NCBI RefSeq assembly: GCF_002343915.1
Contig: NZ_NETK01000001.1
Coordinates: 8,446,001-8,510,000 of the forward strand
Reading direction: 5' to 3'
From: Nannocystis exedens
GTDB lineage: Bacteria > Myxococcota_A > Polyangia > Nannocystales > Nannocystaceae
Length of the DNA: 64,000 nucleotides
Of the stretch, positions 20,264 through 28,498 are shown piece after piece (positions within the stretch are counted from its first letter, which is position 1; each line of letters starts with the position of its first letter). A program made the translations under genes and the position numbers. The notes beneath the pieces are model-generated. The model worked only from the letters and a program-made list of their open reading frames with translations, did not search any database and was not told the DNA's origin.

Positions 20264-20306
20264 ATCGACAGGCGCGAGACGAATCGGCGAGCGAGAGGCG
20301 TGCGGC

Positions 20307-20338
20307 CGGGCGCTGGGCGGGCGCCCGCCCAGCGCCCG
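20307..20338 (+). terminator. Perfect 16-bp inverted repeat, probable terminator
   Basis: CGGGCGCTGGGCGGGC is followed directly by its exact reverse complement GCCCGCCCAGCGCCCG, then TTCTGGGG. The very stable GC hairpin lies after the last operon gene. The T-run is short, so intrinsic termination is plausible but not assured; it could also act in the leader of the next gene, 55 bases downstream. Confidence 0.5.
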
Positions 20339-20393
20339 TTCTGGGGCGTTTCCCGGCGGCCGCTCCGGCGCGCACCCATCGGGCGAACGAGCG

Positions 20394-21077
20394 ATGACAG
20401 AGGATGTTGATTCTTCGGTGCGGGTGATGGACATTGGGCAGCGCATGCCCATGGCGAACAACCTCCAGATCCGGCCGCTGCGCGCCGGTCGTGGCGCGCA
20501 GGTATTCTCCCAGGCGCGGCTGCCCTCGCGCCACGGAGAGCTCCAGATCGTGTCGTTCATCGACGATGCCGGTCGCACGCTCGACGACGTGGCGATCGTC
20601 CGCGGCGACGTCCGCGGCCGGGCCGAGGTGCCGACGCGGCTCCACTCCGAGTGCCTGACCGGCGACGTGTTCGGCTCGTACCGCTGCGACTGCCGCGATC
20701 AGCTCGAGCTGGCGCTGCAGCGGATCGCTCGCGGCGAGGCCGGCATCATCCTGTACTTGCGGCAGGAGGGCCGCGGGATCGGCATCGCCCAGAAGGTCCG
20801 CGCCTACCACCTGCAGGAGCGCGGGCTCGACACCGTCGAGGCCAACCTCCACATGGGCTTCGACGACGACCTCCGCGATTACTCGGTCGCCGCCGCCATG
20901 CTACGCGCGCTCGAGGTCGGCTCGGTCGTGCTGCACACCAACAACCTGCGCAAGGTCGCGGGCCTGCAGCAGGGCGGCGTGGACGTGGTGTGCCGCGAGC
21001 CGCTGATCGCCGAGGTCCGCGAGCAGAACCGCCGCTACCTGGCGACCAAGCGCGACAAGAGCGGCCACCTGCTCTGA
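20394..21077 (+). CDS. ribA: GTP cyclohydrolase II (stand-alone)
   Basis: A 227-residue GTP cyclohydrolase II. The zinc Cys cluster is in HSECLTGDVFGSYRCDC; the catalytic segment YLRQEGRGIGI, DTVEAN, the MGFDDDLRDY block and NNLRKVAGL (usual NNPxKV) follow. The enzyme opens GTP to the pyrimidine precursor of riboflavin. There is no DHBP synthase domain, unlike the common RibBA fusion. The N-terminal ~35 residues are extra. It could supply riboflavin, or a GTP-derived intermediate for a specialised pathway given its place after the operon, though 254 bases, a palindrome and a hairpin separate them. No FMN riboswitch is recognisable upstream. ATG 20394 chosen; Met 12, 18 and 20 are alternatives. 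Confidence 0.9.
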   Translation: MTEDVDSSVRVMDIGQRMPMANNLQIRPLRAGRGAQVFSQARLPSRHGELQIVSFIDDAGRTLDDVAIVRGDVRGRAEVPTRLHSECLTGDVFGSYRCDCRDQLELALQRIARGEAGIILYLRQEGRGIGIAQKVRAYHLQERGLDTVEANLHMGFDDDLRDYSVAAAMLRALEVGSVVLHTNNLRKVAGLQQGGVDVVCREPLIAEVREQNRRYLATKRDKSGHLL

Positions 21078-21350
21078 TCGACGCCGAGGTCGCCGTCGCC
21101 GCCGCTCACGGGCCCCGCCGGTCGACCGGCACGGACGGAGCGCCCGGAGCTCGGCGCGGCCGTCCGGGGAAGGTCGCCTCGGCGAGGCGACCGAAGGGAT
21201 GACCGGCCTCGGCTGCCAGGACGGCGACGAGTCTGCGTGCGAAGCATGGGCGCGGCGAGTCGCCTCGCGCGGCGAATGGTTCCTCGATGGAGAGCGCTGC
21301 GCTCGCGCGAGGGACCGTCGCGTATCGACCCTGGCGCTCTGCCGAGACCC

Positions 21351-22190
21351 TCACGGCGCCGGGTCGAGGGCGTCGAGCCGCGCCTCCTGCTTCTGGGCCG
21401 GCGTCTTCTGGTGGTCGTAGCCGAACAGCGCCTCGTCCCAGGAGCCGTACATCGGGTTCGGAATGAGGAACCACCGCGAGCTCCACCACGAGGCGTGCTC
21501 TTCGACCATCGCCGCCCGCTCGGCGAGCGTCGGCCGCTCCTTCTCGACGAAGTCGAACAGGTTGTCGCCGAACATGAAGATCACGCGGTGCGTCTTCGCC
21601 ACCTCGGCGCGGCGCGGGCTCTTGTCCTTCCAGCCGCGCGCGACGTCGCGGAAGTAGAACGTCTCGAGGTCGTCGGTGTCGGGGAATTGCAGCCGCGCGA
21701 GGTTGTCGCGGGTCGCCTCGGCCTGCCGCACGTCGCGGTTCGACAGGTAGAACACGCGGACGCCCCTGGCTGCCGCGGCGCCGAGCAGCGCCACCGCGCC
21801 CGGGACCGCCGTGGCCTTGCGCTCCTCGACCCACGCGTTCCACGTGTCGGGCGAGTACGGGGCCCCGGACGCGACGAGGCGCGCCTGATAGGCGCTGTTG
21901 TCGAGCACCGTCTCGTCGACGTCGACGATGAGCGCCGGCGGCAGCGCCGAGAAGTCGCCCGTCTGCTCGACCGCCGCCGTCCAGGTCGGGTCGGCCAGCG
22001 CGGCCTCCAGCACGCGCTCTGCCGCGGCGTACGTTTGCCGCGCTGCCGCTTCGTACTCGGCGCTCGTCTGCACCCACGCGACCGCGAACAGGGCGTCGTG
22101 CGCGCTCCCGCGGCCCTCGGTGGACGCGTGCTTGCAGGCCGGCAGGGCGGAGACGGCGAGCGCGAGGGTGAGGCGGGCGGGGACCGACAT
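21351..22190 (-). CDS. HAD-superfamily class C-like acid phosphatase lipoprotein (e(P4)/OmpP4 type)
   Basis: A 279-residue lipoprotein (LALAVSALPAC, lipidated Cys 19). The HAD nucleophile motif is LIVDVDETVLDNS, followed by FYLSNRDVRQAE (motif II) and MFGDNLFDF (motif IV), the layout of the e(P4)/class C acid phosphatase family. These outer-membrane enzymes dephosphorylate nucleotides such as NMN. The DETVLDNS sequence and the aromatic-rich SSRWFLIPNPMYGSWDEALFG near the end strongly match the family. A TACGAT box sits 6 bases before the ATG at 22190, suggesting a leaderless transcript. It faces away from the next gene. Confidence 0.88.
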   Translation of the reverse strand: MSVPARLTLALAVSALPACKHASTEGRGSAHDALFAVAWVQTSAEYEAAARQTYAAAERVLEAALADPTWTAAVEQTGDFSALPPALIVDVDETVLDNSAYQARLVASGAPYSPDTWNAWVEERKATAVPGAVALLGAAAARGVRVFYLSNRDVRQAEATRDNLARLQFPDTDDLETFYFRDVARGWKDKSPRRAEVAKTHRVIFMFGDNLFDFVEKERPTLAERAAMVEEHASWWSSRWFLIPNPMYGSWDEALFGYDHQKTPAQKQEARLDALDPAP

Positions 22191-22196
22191 GCGCGC

Positions 22197-22202
22197 ATCG
22201 TA
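22197..22202 (-). promoter_or_regulatory. -10 box of a probable leaderless promoter (phosphatase)
   Basis: Reading the minus strand, TACGAT is followed by 6 bases and then the ATG at 22190. Confidence 0.45.
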
Positions 22203-22420
22203 GCGGCAGATCGGGAGCCTCGCGGGGGCGAAGTTCGGCGCCGTGGTGCGGACCCGCGGGCCAGGGCGAGCTCACGGCCCCAGCGACCTCGTGGTACTGC
22301 GCAGACATGCAGTGTGGCGCCCTCCAGTGCAGTCGCCGCCGCTCCGGGTGGTGCGCCGGGTCGATGGGCGATCCGTCGCCGACCGTGCGGCCGTCCGACG
22401 CGGTTAGGTAGCGGTATGTC

Positions 22421-22447
22421 TTTAAGGATATGTCCCATTGGACATGG
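22421..22447. repeat. Dispersed ACATGYCC/GGRSCATG hairpin element
   Basis: TTTAAGGATATGTCC, a CATT loop, then GGACATGG: ATGTCC pairs with GGACAT. The AT-rich TTTAAGG lead-in recurs in other copies of the family. Confidence 0.5.
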
Positions 22448-22573
22448 CGAGAAAGACATCGGGCGCACGTCCTGAAGCAGGCGGCGAGCCTGACCGCGGG
22501 CCTCGCGCGTGGTCGCGCGACCGGAACGCCGCGGCGTGGCAGGAGCCGCGTGCATGGGCGCGGCTCGATGTGA

Positions 22574-22579
22574 TAGGGT
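22574..22579 (+). promoter_or_regulatory. -10 box of a probable leaderless promoter (Cys-rich lipoprotein)
   Basis: TAGGGT ends 5 bases before the ATG at 22585. Confidence 0.4.
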
Positions 22580-22584
22580 CGGAC

Positions 22585-23343
22585 ATGCGATCCGTGGTGT
22601 TGGTGCTGGTGGTGGTCGGGTGCGGGCCGGGGCAGCCGGGCGATGCTTCGGCCACGCAGACGGCGGAGACCGCGACGGGCGATGCTTCGGCCACGCAGAC
22701 GGCGGAGACCGCGACGGGCGATGGTTCGACCACGCAGACGGCGGAGACCGCGACGGAGGCGTCGACGTCGCCGGCGACCGACGGAGTGACGACCGGTGGC
22801 GGCGTGACCCAGGCGAGCGAGGCGGAGACGGGGGATGGGACGGCGTCGACGACGGCGAGCGAGACCGGCGAGGTCTGCGAGGACATCGAGGCGGTCCCCG
22901 CGGGGGAGCCGGACGCGCCCTGCGAAGGCGGGGGCTTGCTGTTCCTGTGGGACGACGAGGACGTCCTGGCGGGGCTCGAGTGGTGCCCCATCGACGCGCT
23001 GCACCGCTACGCGGCGGTCGTGTGCCCGTGCGGGGGCGAGTGCCGGACCGACGACGAGTGCGGGGTCGGGTCGGCGTGCCTGTGCGCGAGCGTGTACGAC
23101 AACAACGGGTACGTCTCGGAGAACAGGTGCGTGCCGGCGGATTGCCGCACGGACAGCGACTGCCCGGCGGGGTTCGAGTGCGGGGTCAGCCCGTCCATGT
23201 GCGGGTGGGGGTGGAACCTGGAATTGCACTGCCGGACGCCCGCCGACACGTGCGCCGGGAACGAGGACTGCGACGGTCAGCTCTGCAGGTTCGACCCCGA
23301 TACGATGGCGTGGGGGTGCACGGACTCGTGGGCCTGCGAGTGA
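22585..23343 (+). CDS. Cys-rich lipoprotein with tandem Thr/Ala linker repeats
   Basis: A 252-residue predicted lipoprotein: MRSVVLVLVVVGCGPG gives the lipobox Cys 13. Residues ~18-95 are a low-complexity linker with three 13-residue repeats of the type GDASATQTAETAT, encoded by 39-bp DNA repeats. The C-terminal part is Cys-rich (at least 16 Cys, with CPCGGECRTDDECGVGS, DCRTDSDCPAGFECG and CAGNEDCDGQLC), the kind of DxDC modules common in secreted myxobacterial proteins. Function unknown; surface exposure is inferred. The ATG at 22585 is chosen over the in-frame ATG at 22438, because only this one begins a signal peptide and sits behind a -10 box. Confidence 0.75.
   Translation: MRSVVLVLVVVGCGPGQPGDASATQTAETATGDASATQTAETATGDGSTTQTAETATEASTSPATDGVTTGGGVTQASEAETGDGTASTTASETGEVCEDIEAVPAGEPDAPCEGGGLLFLWDDEDVLAGLEWCPIDALHRYAAVVCPCGGECRTDDECGVGSACLCASVYDNNGYVSENRCVPADCRTDSDCPAGFECGVSPSMCGWGWNLELHCRTPADTCAGNEDCDGQLCRFDPDTMAWGCTDSWACE
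22640..22756 (+). repeat. Three 39-bp in-frame tandem repeats
   Basis: The unit beginning CGATGCTTCGGCCACGCAG recurs at 22641, 22680 and 22719; the third has CGATGGTTCGACC. The repeat encodes the linker of the Cys-rich lipoprotein and is a likely site of length variation. Confidence 0.8.
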
Positions 23344-23352
23344 TGGGCTCGG

Positions 23353-23930
23353 TCAGCGCCGGACCCGCAGCGGGAGGGAAGTCAGGCCGCGGACGGACTG
23401 CGAGCGGCGCCAGACGAGCTCGGCGCGCGGCACGGCCGGTCGGATGTCTGTGTATCGCTGCAGCAGCGCGCGAAAGGCCAGCTTCGCCTCGATCCGCGCG
23501 AGCGGAGCGCCGAGGCAGAAGTGCGGCCCGAAGCCGAAGGCGAGGTGACGATTCGGCTGGCGCCCGATGTCGAAGCGCTCCGGGTCTTCGAATTGCGCCT
23601 CGTCGTGATTGGCGGAGCCGAGGGCGGATGAGCGGCATTTCGCGCCGAAGCTGCGCGTAGAAGGGGGTACGGGTCCCGACGGAACGCCGGCGTCGTGAAG
23701 TCGAACGACGGCCTCGGGGCGGTGCGTGGGGCGGTGGCGGCGGCGGTCATGGGCGATGTCCGGGCGAGGCTCGTGCCGTCTCCATCGGAGCTCGCGGTCG
23801 TTCCGTCGCCAGCGCCGTCGGTCTGCCCATCGCGCGACGGCGAGCTGCACGCGACGATGCACAGGAGCGCGGCGACCATTCGCCGGGCCACCGCGTCGCG
23901 CGTGGGCGTGGGGTCGGAGCGGTGGGACAT
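23353..23930 (-). pseudogene. Lipoprotein start fused to a P450 with a large internal deletion
   Basis: Three pieces are visible on the minus strand. From the ATG at 23930 there is a lipoprotein-like start (MVAALLCIVACSS plus a Gly/Thr/Asp linker). Around 23750-23660 follows the typical N-terminus of a bacterial P450 (PSFDFTTPAFRRDPYPLLRA). Then, in another frame from about 23635 to 23353, comes a P450 C-terminus: SANHDEAQFEDPERFDIG and the heme loop FGFGPHFCLGAPLARIEAKL. Roughly 290 codons between the two P450 ends are missing, so this is a genuine deletion, not a base-call problem. A TAGGAT box 6 bases before the ATG at 23930 shows that the lipoprotein promoter survives. It cannot make a working P450. 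Confidence 0.8.
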
Positions 23931-23936
23931 GCGGTC

Positions 23937-23942
23937 ATCCTA
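23937..23942 (-). promoter_or_regulatory. -10 box of a probable leaderless promoter
   Basis: On the minus strand TAGGAT is followed by 6 bases and the ATG at 23930 of the remnant lipoprotein. Confidence 0.4.
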
Positions 23943-24103
23943 GCCCAAATTGCCCGCGATCGGCTGACGCCGGCGGGCGCGACCGTACGGCCGCGCCCGC
24001 CGTGACGCGCGGTGCTCCTTCCGAATCGCCGAGGGCACGGCGCGCGGGGGTGCACAGTTTTGCAGCGCCATGGTCCGATGAATGGGCCGCGGCGATTCGC
24101 GGT

Positions 24104-24134
24104 TTGACCTTGACCCAAGGTCAAGGTGCACGCT
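24104..24134 (+). promoter_or_regulatory. MerR-type promoter and operator of the P450 gene
   Basis: TTGACC (24104-24109) and CACGCT (24129-24134) are separated by 19 bases, the long spacer typical of MerR-controlled promoters. The spacer region contains the palindrome CCTTGACC-CAA-GGTCAAGG (24108-24126). The -10 box ends 6 bases before the ATG at 24141. The same operator precedes the nearby merR-like gene. Confidence 0.8.
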
Positions 24135-24140
24135 GTCGTC

Positions 24141-25376
24141 ATGAACGACACCGCGTCGACGGTTCCCATCCCGCACGGCCTCCCCATGGAGCGCGATGCA
24201 GGCCCCTTCGATCCTCCGCGCCAAATCTCACGGCTGCGCGAGGCTCGCCCTGTCAGTCCCATGGTCTTCCCCGACGGTCACGAGGGCTGGCTCGTCACCG
24301 GATACGACGCAGTCCGCCAGCTCATGGCCGACACCCGGTTCAGCTCCCGCCAGGACATCGGCGTTCTCCACGTGCCGTACGCGGTCCCCGGCATGCCCGC
24401 CATGACCGAACCGTCCCCGCAGGTGCCGGGCGTGTTCATCGCCATGGACCCGCCGGAGCACACCCGGCTGCGGAGCAGGCTCACCGGCGCCTTCACCGTC
24501 AAGCGCATGAAAAGGCTCGAAGAGCAGATCGTCGACATCGCCGAGCGGCAGCTGGACGGCCTGGCGCGCCTCACTCCACCGGTCGATCTGGTCCAGGAGT
24601 TCGCGCTGCCGGTGCCCTCGCTGGTGATCTGCGAATTGCTCGGTGTCCCCTACGCGGACCGGGGGAACTTCCAGGTCAACTCCGCCAGGTTTTTGGAGAA
24701 GGACATTCCGCTCGACGAGAAGATGGCCGCGTACGGCGCGCTGACCACGTACCTGTCCGAACTGGTCACGCGCAAACGCACCGCTCCCGGTGAAGACATC
24801 CTGTCCGACCTGGCCCGTCATGACGACCTCACCGTCGAGGAGCTGACCGGCAGCGCCTTCCTGCTGCTGCTCGCGGGCCACGAGACCACCGCCAACATGC
24901 TGGCACTCGGCACGTTCGCGCTCCTGGAGCACCCCGAGCAGCTGGCCGAACTGCGCGCAAACCCGGACCTGCTCCCCGATGCCGTCGAGGAGCTCCTGCG
25001 CTACCTGTCCGTGGTCGACATCCTCTATCGCTACGCCACGGAGGACATCGAACTCGGCGGCGAAACGATCCGCAGAGGATCGACCGTCGTCGTCTCGATG
25101 CTGGCCGCCAACCGCGACCCCCGGCGCTTCGACGACCCCGACACCCTGAACATCCACCGCAAGACCCGCGGTCACCTGGCCTTCGGCCACGGCTTCCACC
25201 ACTGCCTCGGCAACCAACTGGCCCGCATCGAGATGCGCGCCGGTTTCGCGGCGCTGCTACGTCGCTTTCCGACCCTCGAGCTCGCCGTCCCCGCCGGCGA
25301 AGTGAAGCTCAAGACCGACATGCAGATCTACGGCGTCCACGAGCTGCCGGTCACCTGGACGGAGACGGTTCGGTAA
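24141..25376 (+). CDS. Cytochrome P450 (CYP107-like), probably acquired
   Basis: A 411-residue soluble P450. Landmarks: VFIAMDPPEHTRLRSRLTGAFT (C-helix region), LLLLAGHETTANML (I-helix), EELLRYLSV (ExxR) and the heme loop LAFGHGFHHCLGNQLARIE with ligand Cys 355. Length and motifs match soluble actinobacterial CYP105/107-type enzymes that hydroxylate polyketides or drugs. Codon use and phrasing look Streptomyces-like and differ from the neighbours, so horizontal gain is inferred. It is preceded by a MerR-type promoter with a 19-base spacer and is convergent with a MerR regulator carrying the same site, which points to induction by a ligand. The ATG at 24141 is set by the promoter spacing. A redox partner is not seen nearby. 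Confidence 0.92.
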   Translation: MNDTASTVPIPHGLPMERDAGPFDPPRQISRLREARPVSPMVFPDGHEGWLVTGYDAVRQLMADTRFSSRQDIGVLHVPYAVPGMPAMTEPSPQVPGVFIAMDPPEHTRLRSRLTGAFTVKRMKRLEEQIVDIAERQLDGLARLTPPVDLVQEFALPVPSLVICELLGVPYADRGNFQVNSARFLEKDIPLDEKMAAYGALTTYLSELVTRKRTAPGEDILSDLARHDDLTVEELTGSAFLLLLAGHETTANMLALGTFALLEHPEQLAELRANPDLLPDAVEELLRYLSVVDILYRYATEDIELGGETIRRGSTVVVSMLAANRDPRRFDDPDTLNIHRKTRGHLAFGHGFHHCLGNQLARIEMRAGFAALLRRFPTLELAVPAGEVKLKTDMQIYGVHELPVTWTETVR

Positions 25377-25517
25377 GACCGGCGAACGAGCGTGTGACCA
25401 CCGCACGGCGGTGGCCCCTCTCGTTCCAAACGATGACTCCGCGCCGGCGGCCGAGCCGGGCGGAGGAATCGAAACTGTTTCCCACGGACCCCCGAATGCG
25501 AGACCGAGCCCCCGTCG

Positions 25518-26297
25518 TCATGGAGTCGGAATGGACACGCCCGCGGCGCGGAGTTTCTGCTCGAACAGCTTCGTCAGCCTCGCCCAGGCCAGCGCCCGGT
25601 CGTGGCCGTAGCGCTTGATCATCCCGTACCGGGCCTCGGCGTCGTCGCTGCGGCCCTGGAGGCTGGTCAGGATCGCCAGCAGCCCGGGGTTGGCGAGGAA
25701 GTGCTCGGCCGTCGCGGTCGCGAGTTCCTCGATGCGCGGGTCGTCCGGCGCCCAGGCCGCGGCCTCCAGGGAGCGCTTGGACAGCTCGACGAACCTGGTG
25801 TCGCCGAGTGCGCGCTCGACCCTCGTGAGGTAGTCGTCGAAGCCTTCCGGGACCAGCGCCCTGGCCAGAACCAGGCCGTCCCGGATCTCCGCGACGATCT
25901 CGGCGCTCAGCCCGAAGTCGGGCAGCCGGTCCAGGAACGCACGCACCCGGTCGGGCAGCAAGACCCCGTCGCCGTCGGCGAGCCGGTGCAGCATGTCGCG
26001 TCGGGCGATCAGATCCTCGATCCGCTCGGTGAGGCGTCGCTCGACGTCGGCGATGGCGGCGGCGAACTGCGCGGCGTCGGCGTCCAGCATCGGCCCGATC
26101 TCGGCCAGCGGCACACCGGCAGCGGCCAGCGTCCGGACCTGGACCAGCCGGAGCAGCTCGGCCGGTCCGTATCGTCGGTAGCCCGAGCCGTCACGCCGGG
26201 GTTCCTCGACGAGTCCGTGCTTGTGGTAGTGCCGCACGGTCTTCACCGTGATACCGGCGAACGCCGCCGCCTGGCTGATCGTGACGCCCTTGTTCAT
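25518..26297 (-). CDS. MerR-family transcriptional regulator
   Basis: A 259-residue MerR-type activator. The N-terminal winged HTH reads TISQAAAFAGITVKTVRHYHKHGL..GYRRYGPAELLRLVQV, followed by the dimerisation helix (residues ~80-120). The ~140-residue C-terminal part (from PDFGLSAEIVAEIRDG) is a helical effector-type domain of the size seen in drug-responsive MerR proteins; its ligand is unknown. The ATG at 26297 starts the HTH directly; the upstream extension in this frame is not coding-like. About 120 bases upstream is the same CCTTGACC-CAA-GGTCAAGG operator as before the P450, so autoregulation and control of the P450 are both likely. Confidence 0.9.
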   Translation of the reverse strand: MNKGVTISQAAAFAGITVKTVRHYHKHGLVEEPRRDGSGYRRYGPAELLRLVQVRTLAAAGVPLAEIGPMLDADAAQFAAAIADVERRLTERIEDLIARRDMLHRLADGDGVLLPDRVRAFLDRLPDFGLSAEIVAEIRDGLVLARALVPEGFDDYLTRVERALGDTRFVELSKRSLEAAAWAPDDPRIEELATATAEHFLANPGLLAILTSLQGRSDDAEARYGMIKRYGHDRALAWARLTKLFEQKLRAAGVSIPTP

Positions 26298-26412
26298 CGG
26301 CTCAGCCGACCCGCTGCGGGTCCAGGGCGGCGGTCTCGCGGACCGCATCGACGATGGCAGGGTAGTCGCGGCGCATGAGGATCGGAGGGTGACTCGTGGT
26401 GTTCTCCCGACG

Positions 26413-26443
26413 AGCATGAACCTTGACCCAAGGTCAAGGTCAA
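26413..26443 (-). promoter_or_regulatory. MerR-type promoter and operator of the regulator gene
   Basis: On the minus strand TTGACC and CATGCT are again 19 bases apart, and the palindrome CCTTGACC-CAA-GGTCAAGG occupies 26421-26439. It is a near copy of the P450 promoter site at 24104. Confidence 0.8.
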
Positions 26444-26615
26444 GCCCGCGAAGCGCGCCGGAGCGTCGCCGCGGCCATCTCGTCGCCGGGGCAGCGCCAC
26501 CGCGACGCGTGACCCCTTCGGTCGATCAGGTCACTCCTTCGTCGTCGAGCGCCGCCCGGTCACTGCATCCGCGTCGCGGAGGAGGTGTACCGTCGATGGC
26601 GCGGCGCTCGCTTGC

Positions 26616-26621
26616 TACGAT
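26616..26621 (+). promoter_or_regulatory. -10 box of a probable leaderless promoter
   Basis: TACGAT ends 5 bases before the ATG at 26627. Confidence 0.4.
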
Positions 26622-26626
26622 GGGCC

Positions 26627-26974
26627 ATGTCGACGGATGCGAACGCCACCATCGAGGTCCTGGGCTTGCAACGAGCCGTTGGGCCGCAGTGGGCTCAAAT
26701 CAACCTGGACCGGGACTACGTGCTCTTCGATCTGCTGAGCGGCGCCCGCTCCGACGAGCCCGGCAAAGCGTTGATCCCGCCGCGTCCGGTCGACGGTGCG
26801 AACGCTTGGACCGGCGCGACCTGGCTGTGGGCAGTGGAGCTCGACGCGGTCTGCAAGGCCTATCAGGAGCGCGAAGGTCATCCTGCGACGGAGCTCGAAG
26901 CGATCGCTGCTGCGATGCACCGCTTGAACGGGAACGCTTCACGACGCACGCGCTGCGTGTTCCGGTTCCTCTAG
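26627..26974 (+). CDS. Small protein of unknown function
   Basis: A 115-residue soluble protein (MSTDANATIEVLGLQRAVGPQW...) with no membrane segment, signal or recognised motif. The -10 box just upstream and the normal codon pattern support a real gene. Its TAG stop at 26972-26974 is part of the CTAG target duplicated by the IS1182-type element that follows. Since the sequence beyond the right end of the IS also begins CTAG, the protein end was not changed by the insertion. Homology not recognised. Confidence 0.55.
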   Translation: MSTDANATIEVLGLQRAVGPQWAQINLDRDYVLFDLLSGARSDEPGKALIPPRPVDGANAWTGATWLWAVELDAVCKAYQEREGHPATELEAIAAAMHRLNGNASRRTRCVFRFL

Positions 26975-28498
26975 CAGCCCGTGGTGAAAGTCGCGGCAAC
27001 CACGCCGCGAGGAACCTCGCGAGCAGCGGAGCGGCGCGCGGTATCGCGCTCTGCGATGAAAGCTGATAAAGTGGCTTTGCCATGGCCATGGGGCACGACA
27101 ACGGGGAGCAGCCGACGCTGTTCATCACGTATGACAAGTTGCAGGGGCTCGGGCACCCGTTCTACGAGGCGCTCGACAAGCTGCTCCGGAAGCACGGCTT
27201 CGACCGTTTCGCGGAGAAGCAGTGCGAGCCGTTCTACGCCGAGGTGATGGGACGACCGGGCCTCGCGCCGGGGGTGTACTTCCGCTGCTTGCTGATCGGC
27301 TACTTCGAGGGGATCGGCAGCGAGCGGGGCATCGCCTGGCGGGTCGCCGACTCGCTGAGTCTGCGGCGGTTTTTGGGGCTCGGCCTGGAGAAGCAGCCGC
27401 CGGATCACTCGACGATCTCGCGGACGCGGCGTCGGCTGAGCACCGACGTGCACGAGCGGGTGTTCACGCGGGTGCTGGAGCTGGTCGCCGAGCATGGCCT
27501 GTTGCGCGGCAAGACGCTCGGGATCGACGCAACGACACTTGAGGCGAACGCGGCGCTGCGATCGATCGTGCGCCGCGACGACGGACGCGCGTACAAGGAG
27601 TACTTGACCGACCTGGCGAAGGCCGAGGGGATCGAGGAACCGACGCGCGAGGACCTGGCGCGGCTGGACCGCAAGCGGCCGAAGAAGGGCTCGAACGACG
27701 AGTGGGTACACCCGCACGATCCCGAGGCGCAGATCATGAAGATGAAGGACGGCAGCACCCACCTCGCGCACAAGCACGAGCAGGCGGTCGACCTCGAGAC
27801 CGGCGCCATCGTCGGCGTGACGGTGCACGGCGGCGCTGCGGGCGACACGAAGACCATCGAGAAGACGCTGGAGGTCGCCGACGCCAATCTCGCGGAGGTG
27901 CGCCAAGAGGGCTCGGAGAAGGCCAGGGAGCAGATCGCCGAGCGCGTCGAGGAGGTCGTCGCCGACAAGGGCTACCACAGCAACGACGTGCTCACGAGCC
28001 TCGAGGAGGTCGACGTACGCAGCTACATCCCGGAGCCCGCGCGTGGTCGCCGGCGGTGGAAGGACAAGCAGGCCGAGCGTGAGGCGGTGCACCGGAACCG
28101 CCGCCGCGTGAAGCGAGGCAAGAGCAAGGAACTGCAGAAGAAGCGCAGCGAGCTGGTCGAACGGCCCTTCGCGCACATGCTCGACTCCGGCGGAATGCGC
28201 AGGGTCCACGTCCGCGGTCACGACAATATCCTCAAGCGGCTGGTCATCCACGCCGCCGGATTCAACCTGAGCTTGATCATGCGAAAGGTCCACGGAATCG
28301 GGAAACCGAGGGCCCTCCAGGGCCTTCGGGCCGCGCTTTCTGCCGTGCTCGTGGCTGTCCTCACGCTTCTGCGGTGGCTCGGAGCGCTTCTTGACCGCCA
28401 TTCGCGGCACTCCCTACCGGGAGCTCGACTTCCAGAGCACGTCGCTCACTCGAGATACGCATGAGCGATTTCGTCTCACCGACTTCTACCTCGGGCTG
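26975..28498. mobile_element. IS1182-family insertion sequence, complete
   Basis: The element is about 1524 bp. The left end CAGCCCGTGGTGAAAGTCG and the reverse complement of the right end CAGCCCGAGGTAGAAGTCG match at 16 of 19 positions. CTAG lies directly outside both ends (26971-26974 and 28499-28502) and is the probable 4-bp target duplication. One full-length transposase gene lies inside. The palindromic target makes the exact border ambiguous by a few bases. Confidence 0.88.
27082..28464 (+). CDS. IS1182-family transposase
   Basis: A 460-residue DDE transposase. It begins with an N-terminal domain (GHPFYEALDKLL ... GVYFRCLLIGYFEGIGSERGIAWRVADSLSLRRFLG) followed by the PPDHSTISRTRRRL motif, both typical of the IS5/IS1182 group. 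Catalytic Asp residues are in LGIDATTLEAN and VVADKGYHSND, and the C-terminal part has RPFAHMLDSGGMRRVHVRGHDNILKRLVIH, the IS1182 Glu region. The frame is intact, so the element may be active. The ATG at 27082 (MAMGHDNGEQ) is 108 bases from the left end. Confidence 0.92.
   Translation: MAMGHDNGEQPTLFITYDKLQGLGHPFYEALDKLLRKHGFDRFAEKQCEPFYAEVMGRPGLAPGVYFRCLLIGYFEGIGSERGIAWRVADSLSLRRFLGLGLEKQPPDHSTISRTRRRLSTDVHERVFTRVLELVAEHGLLRGKTLGIDATTLEANAALRSIVRRDDGRAYKEYLTDLAKAEGIEEPTREDLARLDRKRPKKGSNDEWVHPHDPEAQIMKMKDGSTHLAHKHEQAVDLETGAIVGVTVHGGAAGDTKTIEKTLEVADANLAEVRQEGSEKAREQIAERVEEVVADKGYHSNDVLTSLEEVDVRSYIPEPARGRRRWKDKQAEREAVHRNRRRVKRGKSKELQKKRSELVERPFAHMLDSGGMRRVHVRGHDNILKRLVIHAAGFNLSLIMRKVHGIGKPRALQGLRAALSAVLVAVLTLLRWLGALLDRHSRHSLPGARLPEHVAHSRYA

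Larger units (their letters stand above)
22191..22584. other. Intergenic region between divergent phosphatase and lipoprotein genes
   Basis: No gene supported. It has the minus-strand promoter box TACGAT at 22197-22202, a dispersed hairpin element at 22421-22447, and the plus-strand box TAGGGT at 22574-22579. Confidence 0.5.
26298..26626. other. Intergenic region upstream of the MerR gene
   Basis: No gene supported. It contains the MerR-type promoter on the minus strand (26413-26443) with a leader of about 110 bases to the regulator gene, and the plus-strand TACGAT box at 26616. Confidence 0.5.

Noticed and set aside
20140..20393. FMN riboswitch before the GTP cyclohydrolase gene
   Set aside because: None of the conserved RFN segments is present; only a palindrome and a GC hairpin are seen.
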